From assembly GCF_000062885.1 (NCBI RefSeq), contig NC_009142.1, positions 1,477,584 through 1,541,583 on the forward strand: a stretch of DNA of 64,000 bases, in the 5' to 3' direction. How positions within the stretch are numbered: position 1 is the first letter of the stretch; the number at the start of each line of letters is the position of its first letter. The DNA is from Saccharopolyspora erythraea NRRL 2338. Its GTDB lineage: Bacteria > Actinomycetota > Actinomycetes > Mycobacteriales > Pseudonocardiaceae. Under the pieces are notes generated by a model. It was not told the origin of the DNA. It worked only from the letters and a program-made list of their open reading frames with translations, and searched no databases. A program made the translations under genes and the position numbers. This document shows positions 57,348-64,000 of this stretch, piece after piece.

Positions 57348-57941
57348 TCACCGCACCTGCAAACCGAGAGCATGAGCGAGCACGACGGCCTGCCGCACGT
57401 CGATGACCGCGCCCGGAACCTCCGCCGACAGCGGGTCGAGCGCGGTCAGGTCGCTGCCGCGCAGGTCGCAGCGCGCGAGGCGCGCCCGGTCGAACTGCGT
57501 GCCGGAGAGGTCGGCGTCGGTGAGCGCGGCGTCCCGGCAGTCGGCCGCGGTCAGGTCGGTCTCGCGCATCCGGGCCTTCCGGAAGGAGCTGCGCCGCAGG
57601 TCGGCTCCGGCCAGCGAGACGAACGACCAGTCGCCGCCGTGGACCCGCACCGAGTCCAGCGCCGACCGGCGGAACCGGCTGCCGGTGAGCTTGCAGCCGG
57701 TGAACTCGGCGTCGAAGAAGTCGCAGCGGTCGAACGCGCACCGCAGGAACGCGGTGTCGGTGTGGCGGGAGACGTTGAACCGCACGCCGGTGAACGAGCA
57801 CTCCTCGAAGACCGCGTTGCGGGTCGTGGCCTCGCTCGGATCGCAGTCGTGGAACTCGCACCGGAGGTAGGTGCGCCCGACGAGCTCCTCGGCGTAGAGG
57901 TCGTGCCCGCGCAGCACCTCGTCCTCGATCCAGTCGGCCAC
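57348..57941 (-). CDS. Pentapeptide repeat protein (MfpA/Qnr-like)
   Basis: A 197-residue right-handed quadrilateral beta-helix built of A(D/N)LxX units, for example CDFFDAEFTGCKLTGSRF and AALTDADLSGTQFDRARL. It resembles MfpA/Qnr proteins, which mimic DNA and protect gyrase, though many members have other roles. The last 20 residues (VIDVRQAVVLAHALGL) are non-repetitive, possibly a dimerisation helix. The start is a GTG at 57941. Confidence 0.9.
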   Translation of the reverse strand: MADWIEDEVLRGHDLYAEELVGRTYLRCEFHDCDPSEATTRNAVFEECSFTGVRFNVSRHTDTAFLRCAFDRCDFFDAEFTGCKLTGSRFRRSALDSVRVHGGDWSFVSLAGADLRRSSFRKARMRETDLTAADCRDAALTDADLSGTQFDRARLARCDLRGSDLTALDPLSAEVPGAVIDVRQAVVLAHALGLQVR

Positions 57942-58386
57942 GGGGGCGAGGGTATCCCGGCGGTCTGACGACGCCAGCGGCCAACCGGGACCGGGAGTGC
58001 CCCCTCCTGGAGAGGAGCCTCAGTTCTCATCCCGTCGACCTGGCGCCAGCCCGATCAGGCCGGGTCAAGGGGGCGCCCTCGCTCCCGACCGCAGGGTGCC
58101 CCGAGAAGCCGCCCCCTTGTCGCGGTCTGATAGCCCTCGTGGAGGTCGGCGGGATGAGAACCAGGCTCCGAACGGACCGCAGCCCGCGAGCAAGCCCCCC
58201 ATCCCGGAGACCTGCCGGGGGGCCTGGAGGCGGCGAGCGCCCCAGAAACCACCCGCCCACCGCGACCCGCAAGGCCAGGGGGCAGACCCCCGTGACGGTC
58301 GTGAGGCCCGGGGCAGGTCGGGCTGAACCCGCCCGCACCATCCCACGTAGACTTTGACCTCGACATTCGTCGTCGGGGCACAGGGA
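57942..58386. other. Structured intergenic region upstream of folC
   Basis: A 445-base gap dominated by nested and tandem inverted repeats (see the element at 58023-58161 and stem-loops at 58194-58223 and 58277-58290). No gene is supported, although reverse frames stay open because of the GC bias. It must also hold the start regions for the pentapeptide gene (left) and folC (right). Confidence 0.6.
58023..58161. ncRNA. Possible structured RNA or palindromic element, ~140 bases
   Basis: Outer arms GTTCTCATCCCGTCGACCT (58023-58041) and AGGTCGGCGGGATGAGAAC (58143-58161) are complementary at 18 of 19 positions with one G-T wobble. Inside, CAAGGGGGC (58066-58074) pairs perfectly with GCCCCCTTG (58111-58119) and ATCAG (58054-58058) can pair with CTGAT (58127-58131). 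The nested arrangement predicts a long branched stem on either strand. It could be a small RNA, a folC leader, or a non-autonomous mobile element. Confidence 0.5.
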
Positions 58387-59763
58387 GTGAAGGACTTGTC
58401 CGACACCGATCCGGGCGCGTTGCAGGAACTGCGCGTCGTGGAGGCCGAGCTCAACGAGCGCTGGCCGGAGACCAAGATCGAGCCGTCGCTCGACCGGATC
58501 CGCGCGCTCACCGACCTGCTCGCCGAGCCGCAGCACAGCTATCCGGTCGTGCACGTGGCGGGCACCAACGGCAAGTCCTCGACCTCGCGGATGATCGACG
58601 CGCTGCTCGGCCGGATCGGCCTGCGCGTCGGCCGCTACACCAGCCCGCACCTGCAGCTGGCCACCGAGCGCATCAGCATCGACGGCGGCCCGATCAGCCC
58701 CGCCGCCTACGTCGAGGCCTACCGCGACGTCGCGCCGTACGTGTCCATCGTGGATTCGCGCAGCGATGTCCCGATGAGCAAGTTCGAGGTGCTGACCGGA
58801 ATGGCCTTCGCCGCGTTCGCCGACGCCCCGGTGGAGGCGGCGGTGCTGGAGGTCGGCATGGGCGGTAGCTGGGACGCCACCAACGTCGCCGACGCCCGCA
58901 TCGCGGTGATCTGTCCGGTCGCCATGGACCACGCCGAGTTCCTCGGCAACGACCTCGGCGGGATCGCCACGGAGAAGGCCGGGATCATCAAGCCCGGCTC
59001 GGTGGTGGTGATGGCCGCCCAGCAGGCCGAGGCGCAGAAACCGATCATGGACCGGATCGCCGAGGTCGACGCCACGGTGGCCCGCGAGGGCCACGAGTTC
59101 GGCGTGCTGTCGCGCACCGTCGCCGTCGGCGGCCAGATGCTGCGGCTGCAGGGGCTCGGCGGGGTCTACGACGAGATCTTCCTGCCGCTGCACGGCGAGC
59201 ACCAGGCCCGCAACGCCGCGCTCGCGCTGGCCGCGGTCGAGGCGTTCTTCGGCGCGGGCGCCCAGCACCAGCTCGACGTCGAAGCGGTCCGCGACGCCTT
59301 CGCCGGGGTCATCACCCCCGGCCGCCTCGAGCGCGTGCGTGCGGCGCCGTCGGTGCTGGTGGACGCCGCGCACAACCCGCACGGTGCCCGCGCCCTGGCC
59401 GAGGCGCTGAGCTCGGAGTTCTCGTTCCGCCGCCTGGTGGCGGTGGTCGGCGTCCTCGGCGACAAGGACGTGCGCGGCGTGCTCGCCGAGCTGGAGCCGG
59501 TGGTCGAGGAAGTGGTGCTGACCAGGAACTCCTCGCCGCGTGCGATGGACCCCGACGAGCTGGCGAGCATCGCCAAGGACATCTTCGGACCCGATCGCAT
59601 CGTCGTGGAGCCCCGGCTCGACGACGCCGTGGAGACCGCCATCCAGATGGCCGAGGAGACCACCGACCCGAGCGAGTCGGTCTCCGGCGGCGGCGTGGTG
59701 ATCACCGGTTCCGTGGTGACGGCGGGCGAAGCACGAGCGCTGTTCGGTAAGGAGCCGGCGTGA
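58387..59763 (+). CDS. folC: Folylpolyglutamate synthase/dihydrofolate synthase
   Basis: About 458 residues, a Mur-ligase-fold enzyme that adds glutamates to folates. The P-loop is VAGTNGKSSTSRM, then RVGRYTSPHLQLATERI, the carbamylated-Lys region EKAGIIKPG, and DAAHNPHGARALAEAL. The first residues are uncertain: GTG at 58387 or TTG at 58396 with AGGGAG at good distance; an upstream ATG at 58354 is also in frame. It is coupled to the DUF4233 gene, as in Mycobacterium (Rv2447c-Rv2446c). Confidence 0.95.
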   Translation: MKDLSDTDPGALQELRVVEAELNERWPETKIEPSLDRIRALTDLLAEPQHSYPVVHVAGTNGKSSTSRMIDALLGRIGLRVGRYTSPHLQLATERISIDGGPISPAAYVEAYRDVAPYVSIVDSRSDVPMSKFEVLTGMAFAAFADAPVEAAVLEVGMGGSWDATNVADARIAVICPVAMDHAEFLGNDLGGIATEKAGIIKPGSVVVMAAQQAEAQKPIMDRIAEVDATVAREGHEFGVLSRTVAVGGQMLRLQGLGGVYDEIFLPLHGEHQARNAALALAAVEAFFGAGAQHQLDVEAVRDAFAGVITPGRLERVRAAPSVLVDAAHNPHGARALAEALSSEFSFRRLVAVVGVLGDKDVRGVLAELEPVVEEVVLTRNSSPRAMDPDELASIAKDIFGPDRIVVEPRLDDAVETAIQMAEETTDPSESVSGGGVVITGSVVTAGEARALFGKEPA

Positions 59764-60293
59764 CCGACGAACCGAGCACCCCGCGCGGCCGGGACGACAA
59801 CCCCGCCGACAACCCGGCCGCCGACGACGCCTCGGGCGACCGGGCCGGCGAGACCTCGCTGCCGGAGGACCAGTACGGCCTGCCGGTGCCGCCGGAAGGC
59901 GTGCGCGACCCGTGGAAGGGCCTGCGCGGCATCATGGCCGCCACCCTCATCCTGGAGTTCATCGTCTTCGCGCTCGCGCTGCCGGTGGTGTGGCAGTTCG
60001 CCGGGGGCGTGTCCAGCGCCGGCTTCGCGTTCGTGGCGGTGCTGTCGGTCCTGCTGCTGGTCGCCGGCTTCGTGCAGCGGCGCAAGTGGGGGTTCGGCTT
60101 CGCGCTGGCGTTGCAGGTCGCGCTGGTGGCGTGCTTCTTCGTGCATCCGGCGATCGGGCTGATGGCGCTGGTGTTCGTGGTCGTCTGGGCCTACATCGTC
60201 CACCTCCGTCGCGACGTGGCGAAGCGGATGCGCCAAGGTCAGCTCTACGACCAGCTCGGCCACCCACCCGGCTACCCGCCGGAGCGCGCCTGA
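59760..60293 (+). CDS. DUF4233 membrane protein
   Basis: A 177-residue protein. A charged, Asp/Pro-rich N-terminus of about 50 residues is followed by four predicted helices (GIMAATLILEFIVFALALPV, then FAFVAVLSVLLLVAGF, FALALQVALVACFF and IGLMALVFVVVWAYIV). This is the DUF4233 family that follows folC in many actinobacteria. The GTG overlaps the folC stop (GTGA). Role unknown. Confidence 0.92.
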   Translation: MTDEPSTPRGRDDNPADNPAADDASGDRAGETSLPEDQYGLPVPPEGVRDPWKGLRGIMAATLILEFIVFALALPVVWQFAGGVSSAGFAFVAVLSVLLLVAGFVQRRKWGFGFALALQVALVACFFVHPAIGLMALVFVVVWAYIVHLRRDVAKRMRQGQLYDQLGHPPGYPPERA

Positions 60294-61159
60294 GCCCGGG
60301 AACGCTCCGCGACGGCCTCGACCAGTGCGGTGACCGCCGGATGCCACGGCCGGCCGGGCGGCCCGGTGAGCACCAGCTCGCGCGTCACGCGCTGGCGCAG
60401 CGGCACCAGCACGAGCCTCGGGTCGAGCATCGCCGCCGCCAGGCCCGGCACGACCGTGACGCCCATGCCCGCGGCGACCATGGCCAGCAGCGTGCCCATC
60501 TCCCGGATGCGGTGCGCGGGGTTCAGCTGCGCCCTGCCCAGCCGGTAGACCTCGCGCAGGTGCCGCTCGCAACCACCGCAGGACAGCAGGAACGGGTCGT
60601 CGTCGAGGTCGGTGACGTCGATGACGTCCTGGCCCGCGAGCGGGTGGTCGTGCGGTAGCAGCGCCTGGAAGACGTCGGAGCCGATGCGCACCCCCTCGCC
60701 GCCCGGCGGGTCGACCAGCACCGCCACGTCCACCGCGGCTCCGGCCAGCCAGTCCGCCACCTCGTCGTCCTCACCCTCGAGGACGTGGACCGCGAGCTGC
60801 GGGTAGTCGTGCCGCCATCCGGTCAGCAGCTCCGGCAGCAAGCCCTGGCAGACGGTCGGCGGCGCGGCCAGCCGCAGCGTCCCGGTGGGCAGGCCGTCGC
60901 GCCGGGCGGCCAGCTCGGTGATCGAGTCGGTCGCCGACACGGCGGTGCGGGCGTGGCCGAGGATGCGCTCGCCGAACGCGGTCGGCCGTGGCCTGCCCTG
61001 CCGCACCAGCACGCGGCACCCGACCGCTCGCTCCAGCGCGGCCACCGCGTGCGAGACCGCCGACTGGCTGATGCGCAGGGCGTCCGATGCCGCACCGAAA
61101 CCGCCCTCGTCGATCACGGCGAGGAAGGCGCGCAGTTGCGCGAGGTTCACGTTGTTCAT
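60272..61159 (-). CDS. LysR-family transcriptional regulator
   Basis: A 295-residue regulator with helix-turn-helix LAQLRAFLAVIDEGGFGAA ... RISQSAVSHAVAALERAVG and a LysR substrate domain (CEHL-type CGGCERHLREVYRL loop). The ATG at 61159 follows GAGGG. It overlaps the end of the DUF4233 gene by 22 bases in convergent orientation and is divergent from the EamA transporter, which it probably controls. Confidence 0.93.
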   Translation of the reverse strand: MNNVNLAQLRAFLAVIDEGGFGAASDALRISQSAVSHAVAALERAVGCRVLVRQGRPRPTAFGERILGHARTAVSATDSITELAARRDGLPTGTLRLAAPPTVCQGLLPELLTGWRHDYPQLAVHVLEGEDDEVADWLAGAAVDVAVLVDPPGGEGVRIGSDVFQALLPHDHPLAGQDVIDVTDLDDDPFLLSCGGCERHLREVYRLGRAQLNPAHRIREMGTLLAMVAAGMGVTVVPGLAAAMLDPRLVLVPLRQRVTRELVLTGPPGRPWHPAVTALVEAVAERSRAQARSGG

Positions 61160-61203
61160 GAGCAACCCTCATTGGTCGCGCGATGAAACTTGTTTGACTC
61201 ATC

Positions 61204-62196
61204 ATGCCGCGTTCGTCGAACGTGATGGCCGAAAGCCGCCGGAAAAGTTCGGCGGCGACGAGGTTGGTGGTGGACGTGGAAGAACCGGGCGCGCGCTGGG
61301 TACCGGGCTTCGTCCTGCTGTCGGCGATCTGGGGATCGAGCTTCGTGCTGATCAAGGTCGCGGTCGACGCGGGCGTCGAGCCGGTGTGGGTGGCGCTGTG
61401 GCGGTGCCTGTTCGGTGCGCTCGCGCTGTGGGCGGTGTGGCTCGCCTCGGGTGCGGCCCGTCCGTCGATCCCGCGCGACCCGCGCACGTGGGGGCACGCC
61501 GCCGTGGTCGCCGCCCTGCACAACGCGGCGCCGTTCACCCTGTTCGCCTACGGCGAGACCCACATCAGCTCGGTGCTGGCCGGGGTCTGGAACGCCACGA
61601 CCCCGCTGGCGACGCTGCTGTTCGTGCTGTTCCTGCTGCCGTCGGAGCACCCGACGCCGCGGAGGCTGGCAGGTCTGCTCGCCGGCTTCGCCGGGGTGCT
61701 GGTCGTGCTCGGCGTGTGGCGCGGCGTCGAGGGCGGGGTGCTGGCCGGCAGCCTCGCCTGCCTGGCCGCGACGACCTGCTACGGCGCCGGCTTCACCTAC
61801 ACCAGGCGGTTCTTCTCCGGGCGCTCGGATTCGGCGAGCGCCCTGATCATCCTCCAGCTCACCTTCGCCACGCTGGAGTTGCTGCTGGTCGCCCCGCTGC
61901 TCGGCGGCGGCGCACCCGGCTGGCCCGGCCTGCTGCCCGCGGCGTGCCTGGTGCTGCTGGGAGCGGTCGGCACCGGGATGGCCTTCCTGCTCAACATGCG
62001 GGTGATCAGGGCCGCGGGCTCGACGATCGCCTCGACCGTCACCTACGTGACGCCGCTGTGGTCGACGGTCCTCGGCGCGCTGCTGCTCTCCGAGCCGCTC
62101 GGCTGGAACACGGTGGCAGGCGGCGCGCTGGTCATCGCCGGGGTGCTGTTCGCGCGGTCGGGCACCCGGCGCGGCGAGGTCGCGGCCGTCCGGTGA
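61204..62196 (+). CDS. EamA/DMT-family transporter (RhaT/YdcZ-like exporter)
   Basis: A 330-residue protein with ten predicted helices in two EamA repeats (FVLLSAIWGSSFVLIKVAV at the first and GTGMAFLLNMRVIRAAGSTIA in the second). DMT exporters move metabolites such as amino acids out of the cell. The ATG at 61204 is the longest start; GTG at 61267 or 61270 would remove a polar 20-residue leader and may be real. A dyad GATGA-N12-TCATC just upstream (61178-61200) includes a T-N11-A LysR motif. Confidence 0.88.
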   Translation: MPRSSNVMAESRRKSSAATRLVVDVEEPGARWVPGFVLLSAIWGSSFVLIKVAVDAGVEPVWVALWRCLFGALALWAVWLASGAARPSIPRDPRTWGHAAVVAALHNAAPFTLFAYGETHISSVLAGVWNATTPLATLLFVLFLLPSEHPTPRRLAGLLAGFAGVLVVLGVWRGVEGGVLAGSLACLAATTCYGAGFTYTRRFFSGRSDSASALIILQLTFATLELLLVAPLLGGGAPGWPGLLPAACLVLLGAVGTGMAFLLNMRVIRAAGSTIASTVTYVTPLWSTVLGALLLSEPLGWNTVAGGALVIAGVLFARSGTRRGEVAAVR

Positions 62197-63297
62197 CTAT
62201 CCGATGTCGACGACCGCGCGGCCGACGGTCTCGCCGCGCCGGAGCGCGTCGTAGGCGTCCTGCACCTGGTCGAACGAGTAGCGGCGGCTGATGGCGTCCT
62301 GCGGGCGGAGCAGCCCGCGGGCCACCAGGTCCAGCAGCACCGGCATGTCCCGGCGCGGCTTGGCGCCGTAGGAGCCCTTGATCTGCAGCTTGCGCCGGGC
62401 GATCGTGGCCAGGTCGAACTCGCCGGAAGTACCCCTCGGCGCGATGCCGACGACCACGATCTGCCCGCCCTCGACCACCGAGTCCCGCGCCGCCTCGAAC
62501 GTCGGCACGCTGCCGAGCGCCTCGAAGGCGACGTCGACGCCACGCCCGCCGGTGATCTCGCGGATCGCCGCGGGCGCGTCGACCTCGGCGGAGTTCACGG
62601 TGTGGGTGGCGCCCAGGGCGCGGGCGTTGGCGAGCTTGTCCTCGCTGATGTCCACGGCGACGACCACCGACGCGCCGAACGACCCCGCGAGCTGGATCAA
62701 CGCAGAGCCGACGCCCCCGGCGGCGACCACGGCGACGGTGTCGCCGACACGCACGTCGGCGGCGTGGCGCAGCGCGCCGTAGGCGGTCATCGTCGAGCAG
62801 CCGACGGAGGCGACGTCGGCGAGCTCCACGCCGTCGGGCACCCGGTACGCCGCGGTCGCCGGCGTCACCGAGCGCTCGGCGAGCCCGCCCATCGAGTACA
62901 TCCACACCGGCTCGCCACCGGGCCGGAACAGCCGGGTCTCACCGTCGTAGAGCTGGCCCTTCCCCCGGTTGTAGGCGAAGAACTTCTCGCAGATCTCCTC
63001 GTTGCCGCGCGCGCACTGCCCGCACTGGCCGCACGGCATGATGAAGCTGGTGACGACCCGGTCGCCGACGGAGAAGCCGGTGACCTCCGGGCCGATCTCC
63101 GACACCACACCGGCGACCTCGTGCCCGAGCACCGCGGGCACCGGGAACGGCAGCTCGCCCTTGAGGACGTGCAGGTCCGTGTGGCAGGCGCCGCAGGAGG
63201 TCACGTCGATGGCGATCTCACCGGCCCGAGGGTGCGGATCGGCCAGCTCCTCGATCCGCATCGGCTCGTTCGCTGCGGTGTGCACGGCTGCGCGCAT
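62197..63297 (-). CDS. Zinc-dependent alcohol dehydrogenase (MDR family)
   Basis: A 366-residue medium-chain dehydrogenase. Catalytic zinc ligands: GACHTDLHV and GHEVAGVV; structural zinc: CGQCGQCARGNEEIC; NAD site: VVAAGGVGSALIQLA. Typical of actinobacterial Zn-ADH acting on primary alcohols or formaldehyde adducts. Its stop codon abuts that of the EamA gene with no spacer. Confidence 0.94.
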   Translation of the reverse strand: MRAAVHTAANEPMRIEELADPHPRAGEIAIDVTSCGACHTDLHVLKGELPFPVPAVLGHEVAGVVSEIGPEVTGFSVGDRVVTSFIMPCGQCGQCARGNEEICEKFFAYNRGKGQLYDGETRLFRPGGEPVWMYSMGGLAERSVTPATAAYRVPDGVELADVASVGCSTMTAYGALRHAADVRVGDTVAVVAAGGVGSALIQLAGSFGASVVVAVDISEDKLANARALGATHTVNSAEVDAPAAIREITGGRGVDVAFEALGSVPTFEAARDSVVEGGQIVVVGIAPRGTSGEFDLATIARRKLQIKGSYGAKPRRDMPVLLDLVARGLLRPQDAISRRYSFDQVQDAYDALRRGETVGRAVVDIG

Positions 63298-63664
63298 CCG
63301 GAACTCCCTTTCAGCCTGGGTCCACCGGCTCCTGCCGGGCGGCGGAGAGATGCCCTGTGGCCGGGATTATTGAACTGTTCGAGGGATCTTTCAACCACGT
63401 CGGGACGGCATCTGCGGGGCCTGTTCCGGCCCCGCTACCGCGGCACGGAGCGCGGTTGCTTCCGGGCCGGGTTTCCCTGCCCCGGCCGGGAAGTCCACAG
63501 AGGAAGGCCGGGTTGATCACCACATGGTGTGATCAGCGGTGTTTCTTGCTTGCCCTTGGTCCAAAGCGCACCGGTAGGTTCCACATGCCGCGCGGGAACT
63601 CCCGGAAATCCAGTGGAGATCCGGCTTCCGCGGCTAGCGCCCAGAACTACGAAGGGAACGGTTC
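63298..63664. promoter_or_regulatory. Intergenic region with a CRP/GntR-like palindrome
   Basis: A 367-base divergent gap. A dyad at 63514-63535 (TGATCAC ... GTGATCA, 18 of 22 positions symmetric) is a good operator candidate. A ribosome site GAAGGGA precedes the gene at 63665. No gene is supported inside. Confidence 0.55.
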
Positions 63665-63958
63665 ATGCGTAATGCGACGCGGCTGACCGCGGCTGCTGCT
63701 CTGATGTTGCCGCTGCTGTTCGGGGCGGGCGATGCCGCGCTGGCCGCCGGTGGGAAGAAGGTCCCGAAGGCCTCCGGCCTGATCCAGGACCAGAACCAGG
63801 CCACGGCCAACAGCACCGTGCAGAACAACATCAATGTCTCCCCGGTGAACCAGGTCAGCATAGGCTCCAAGGGCGAGCAGTCGGCCATGACGTGGACGAA
63901 CCAGAACAACATCAACGAGTCCGAGCAGTCCGACTACCAGGAGCAGGACGAGGACTGA
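63665..63958 (+). CDS. Small secreted Gln/Asn-rich protein
   Basis: A 97-residue protein I do not recognise. Residues 1-27 are a classic signal peptide (LTAAAALMLPLLFG ... ALAA). The mature part is rich in Gln, Asn, Ser and Thr with two copies of QNNIN (VQNNINVS and NQNNINES, 26 residues apart) and spaced Val-Asn-Gln elements, a pattern like curlin or rodlin amyloid repeats. The tail is acidic (YQEQDED). It has no cysteine. Could be a surface fibre subunit; confidence in that role is low. Confidence 0.75.
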   Translation: MRNATRLTAAAALMLPLLFGAGDAALAAGGKKVPKASGLIQDQNQATANSTVQNNINVSPVNQVSIGSKGEQSAMTWTNQNNINESEQSDYQEQDED

Positions 63959-64000
63959 GCCTTCTTCGCGAGGACGGCACCACCGGCCCGGCAGCCCCGC

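Noticed and set aside
58027-59382. Reverse frames running through the structured element before folC
   Set aside because: They continue as antisense to folC and lack a ribosome site.

Overview
The window is high-GC, gene-dense actinobacterial chromosome with many GTG starts. Gene content points to a mycolate-free filamentous actinomycete of the Pseudonocardiales (Saccharopolyspora-like); the genus is an inference. The core follows the order known from the Mycobacterium tuberculosis Rv2469c-Rv2446c segment: HNH protein, CtaJ/DUF5130 pair, pepN, mycothiol-dependent nitroreductase, rpiB, nei, tig, clpP1, clpP2, clpX, valS, folC and a DUF4233 protein. Accessory blocks are inserted between these conserved genes.

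0-12 kb: a truncated MscS channel, a prolyl oligopeptidase, an HNH protein and a striking 260-residue protein made of 24 GVRIS repeats, then the cytochrome oxidase-associated ctaJ/DUF5130 pair, a membrane-tethered degenerate receiver, pepN, a DsbA-like nitroreductase behind a sigma-R-like promoter, an aldehyde dehydrogenase and endonuclease V. 12-18.5 kb: a type VII secretion effector operon (YbaB-like protein, WXG100 protein, 1638-residue toxin, MORN-type immunity protein) whose toxin ends in a YwqJ-like deaminase and carries a possible self-cleaving Cys/His domain. 18.6-29 kb: metallo-hydrolase, ComB-like phosphatase, rpiB, nei, Eis-type acetyltransferase, 2H phosphoesterase-like protein, drug exporter, tRNA-Gly, tRNA-Pro and a sucrase/ferredoxin-like protein.

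28.4-33 kb: the protein quality control cluster tig-clpP1-clpP2-clpX. 33-44 kb: two esterase-type hydrolases, fdhD, a MerR/SDR divergent pair with a textbook MerR operator, an oxalate/formate-type MFS carrier with its 35-residue partner, and a LysR gene translationally coupled to a serine beta-lactamase-fold enzyme, followed by a class A beta-lactamase. 44-53.8 kb: a cytochrome P450, two paralogous DUF6777 secreted or membrane proteins that share a conserved upstream element, an XRE(DUF5753)/DUF397 pair, a frameshifted HxlR regulator next to an imine reductase-like enzyme, and a formate dehydrogenase-like molybdoenzyme that FdhD (16 kb away) could serve. 53.9-64 kb: valS, a cupredoxin, a pentapeptide repeat protein, a highly structured intergenic element, folC-DUF4233, a LysR/EamA pair, a zinc alcohol dehydrogenase and a small secreted Gln/Asn-rich protein.

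The strongest candidates for undescribed biology are the GVRIS-repeat protein, the deaminase toxin operon, the DUF6777 pair with its shared regulatory element, and the structured intergenic element in front of folC. Several genes show a -10 box exactly seven bases before a GTG start, which suggests leaderless mRNAs.
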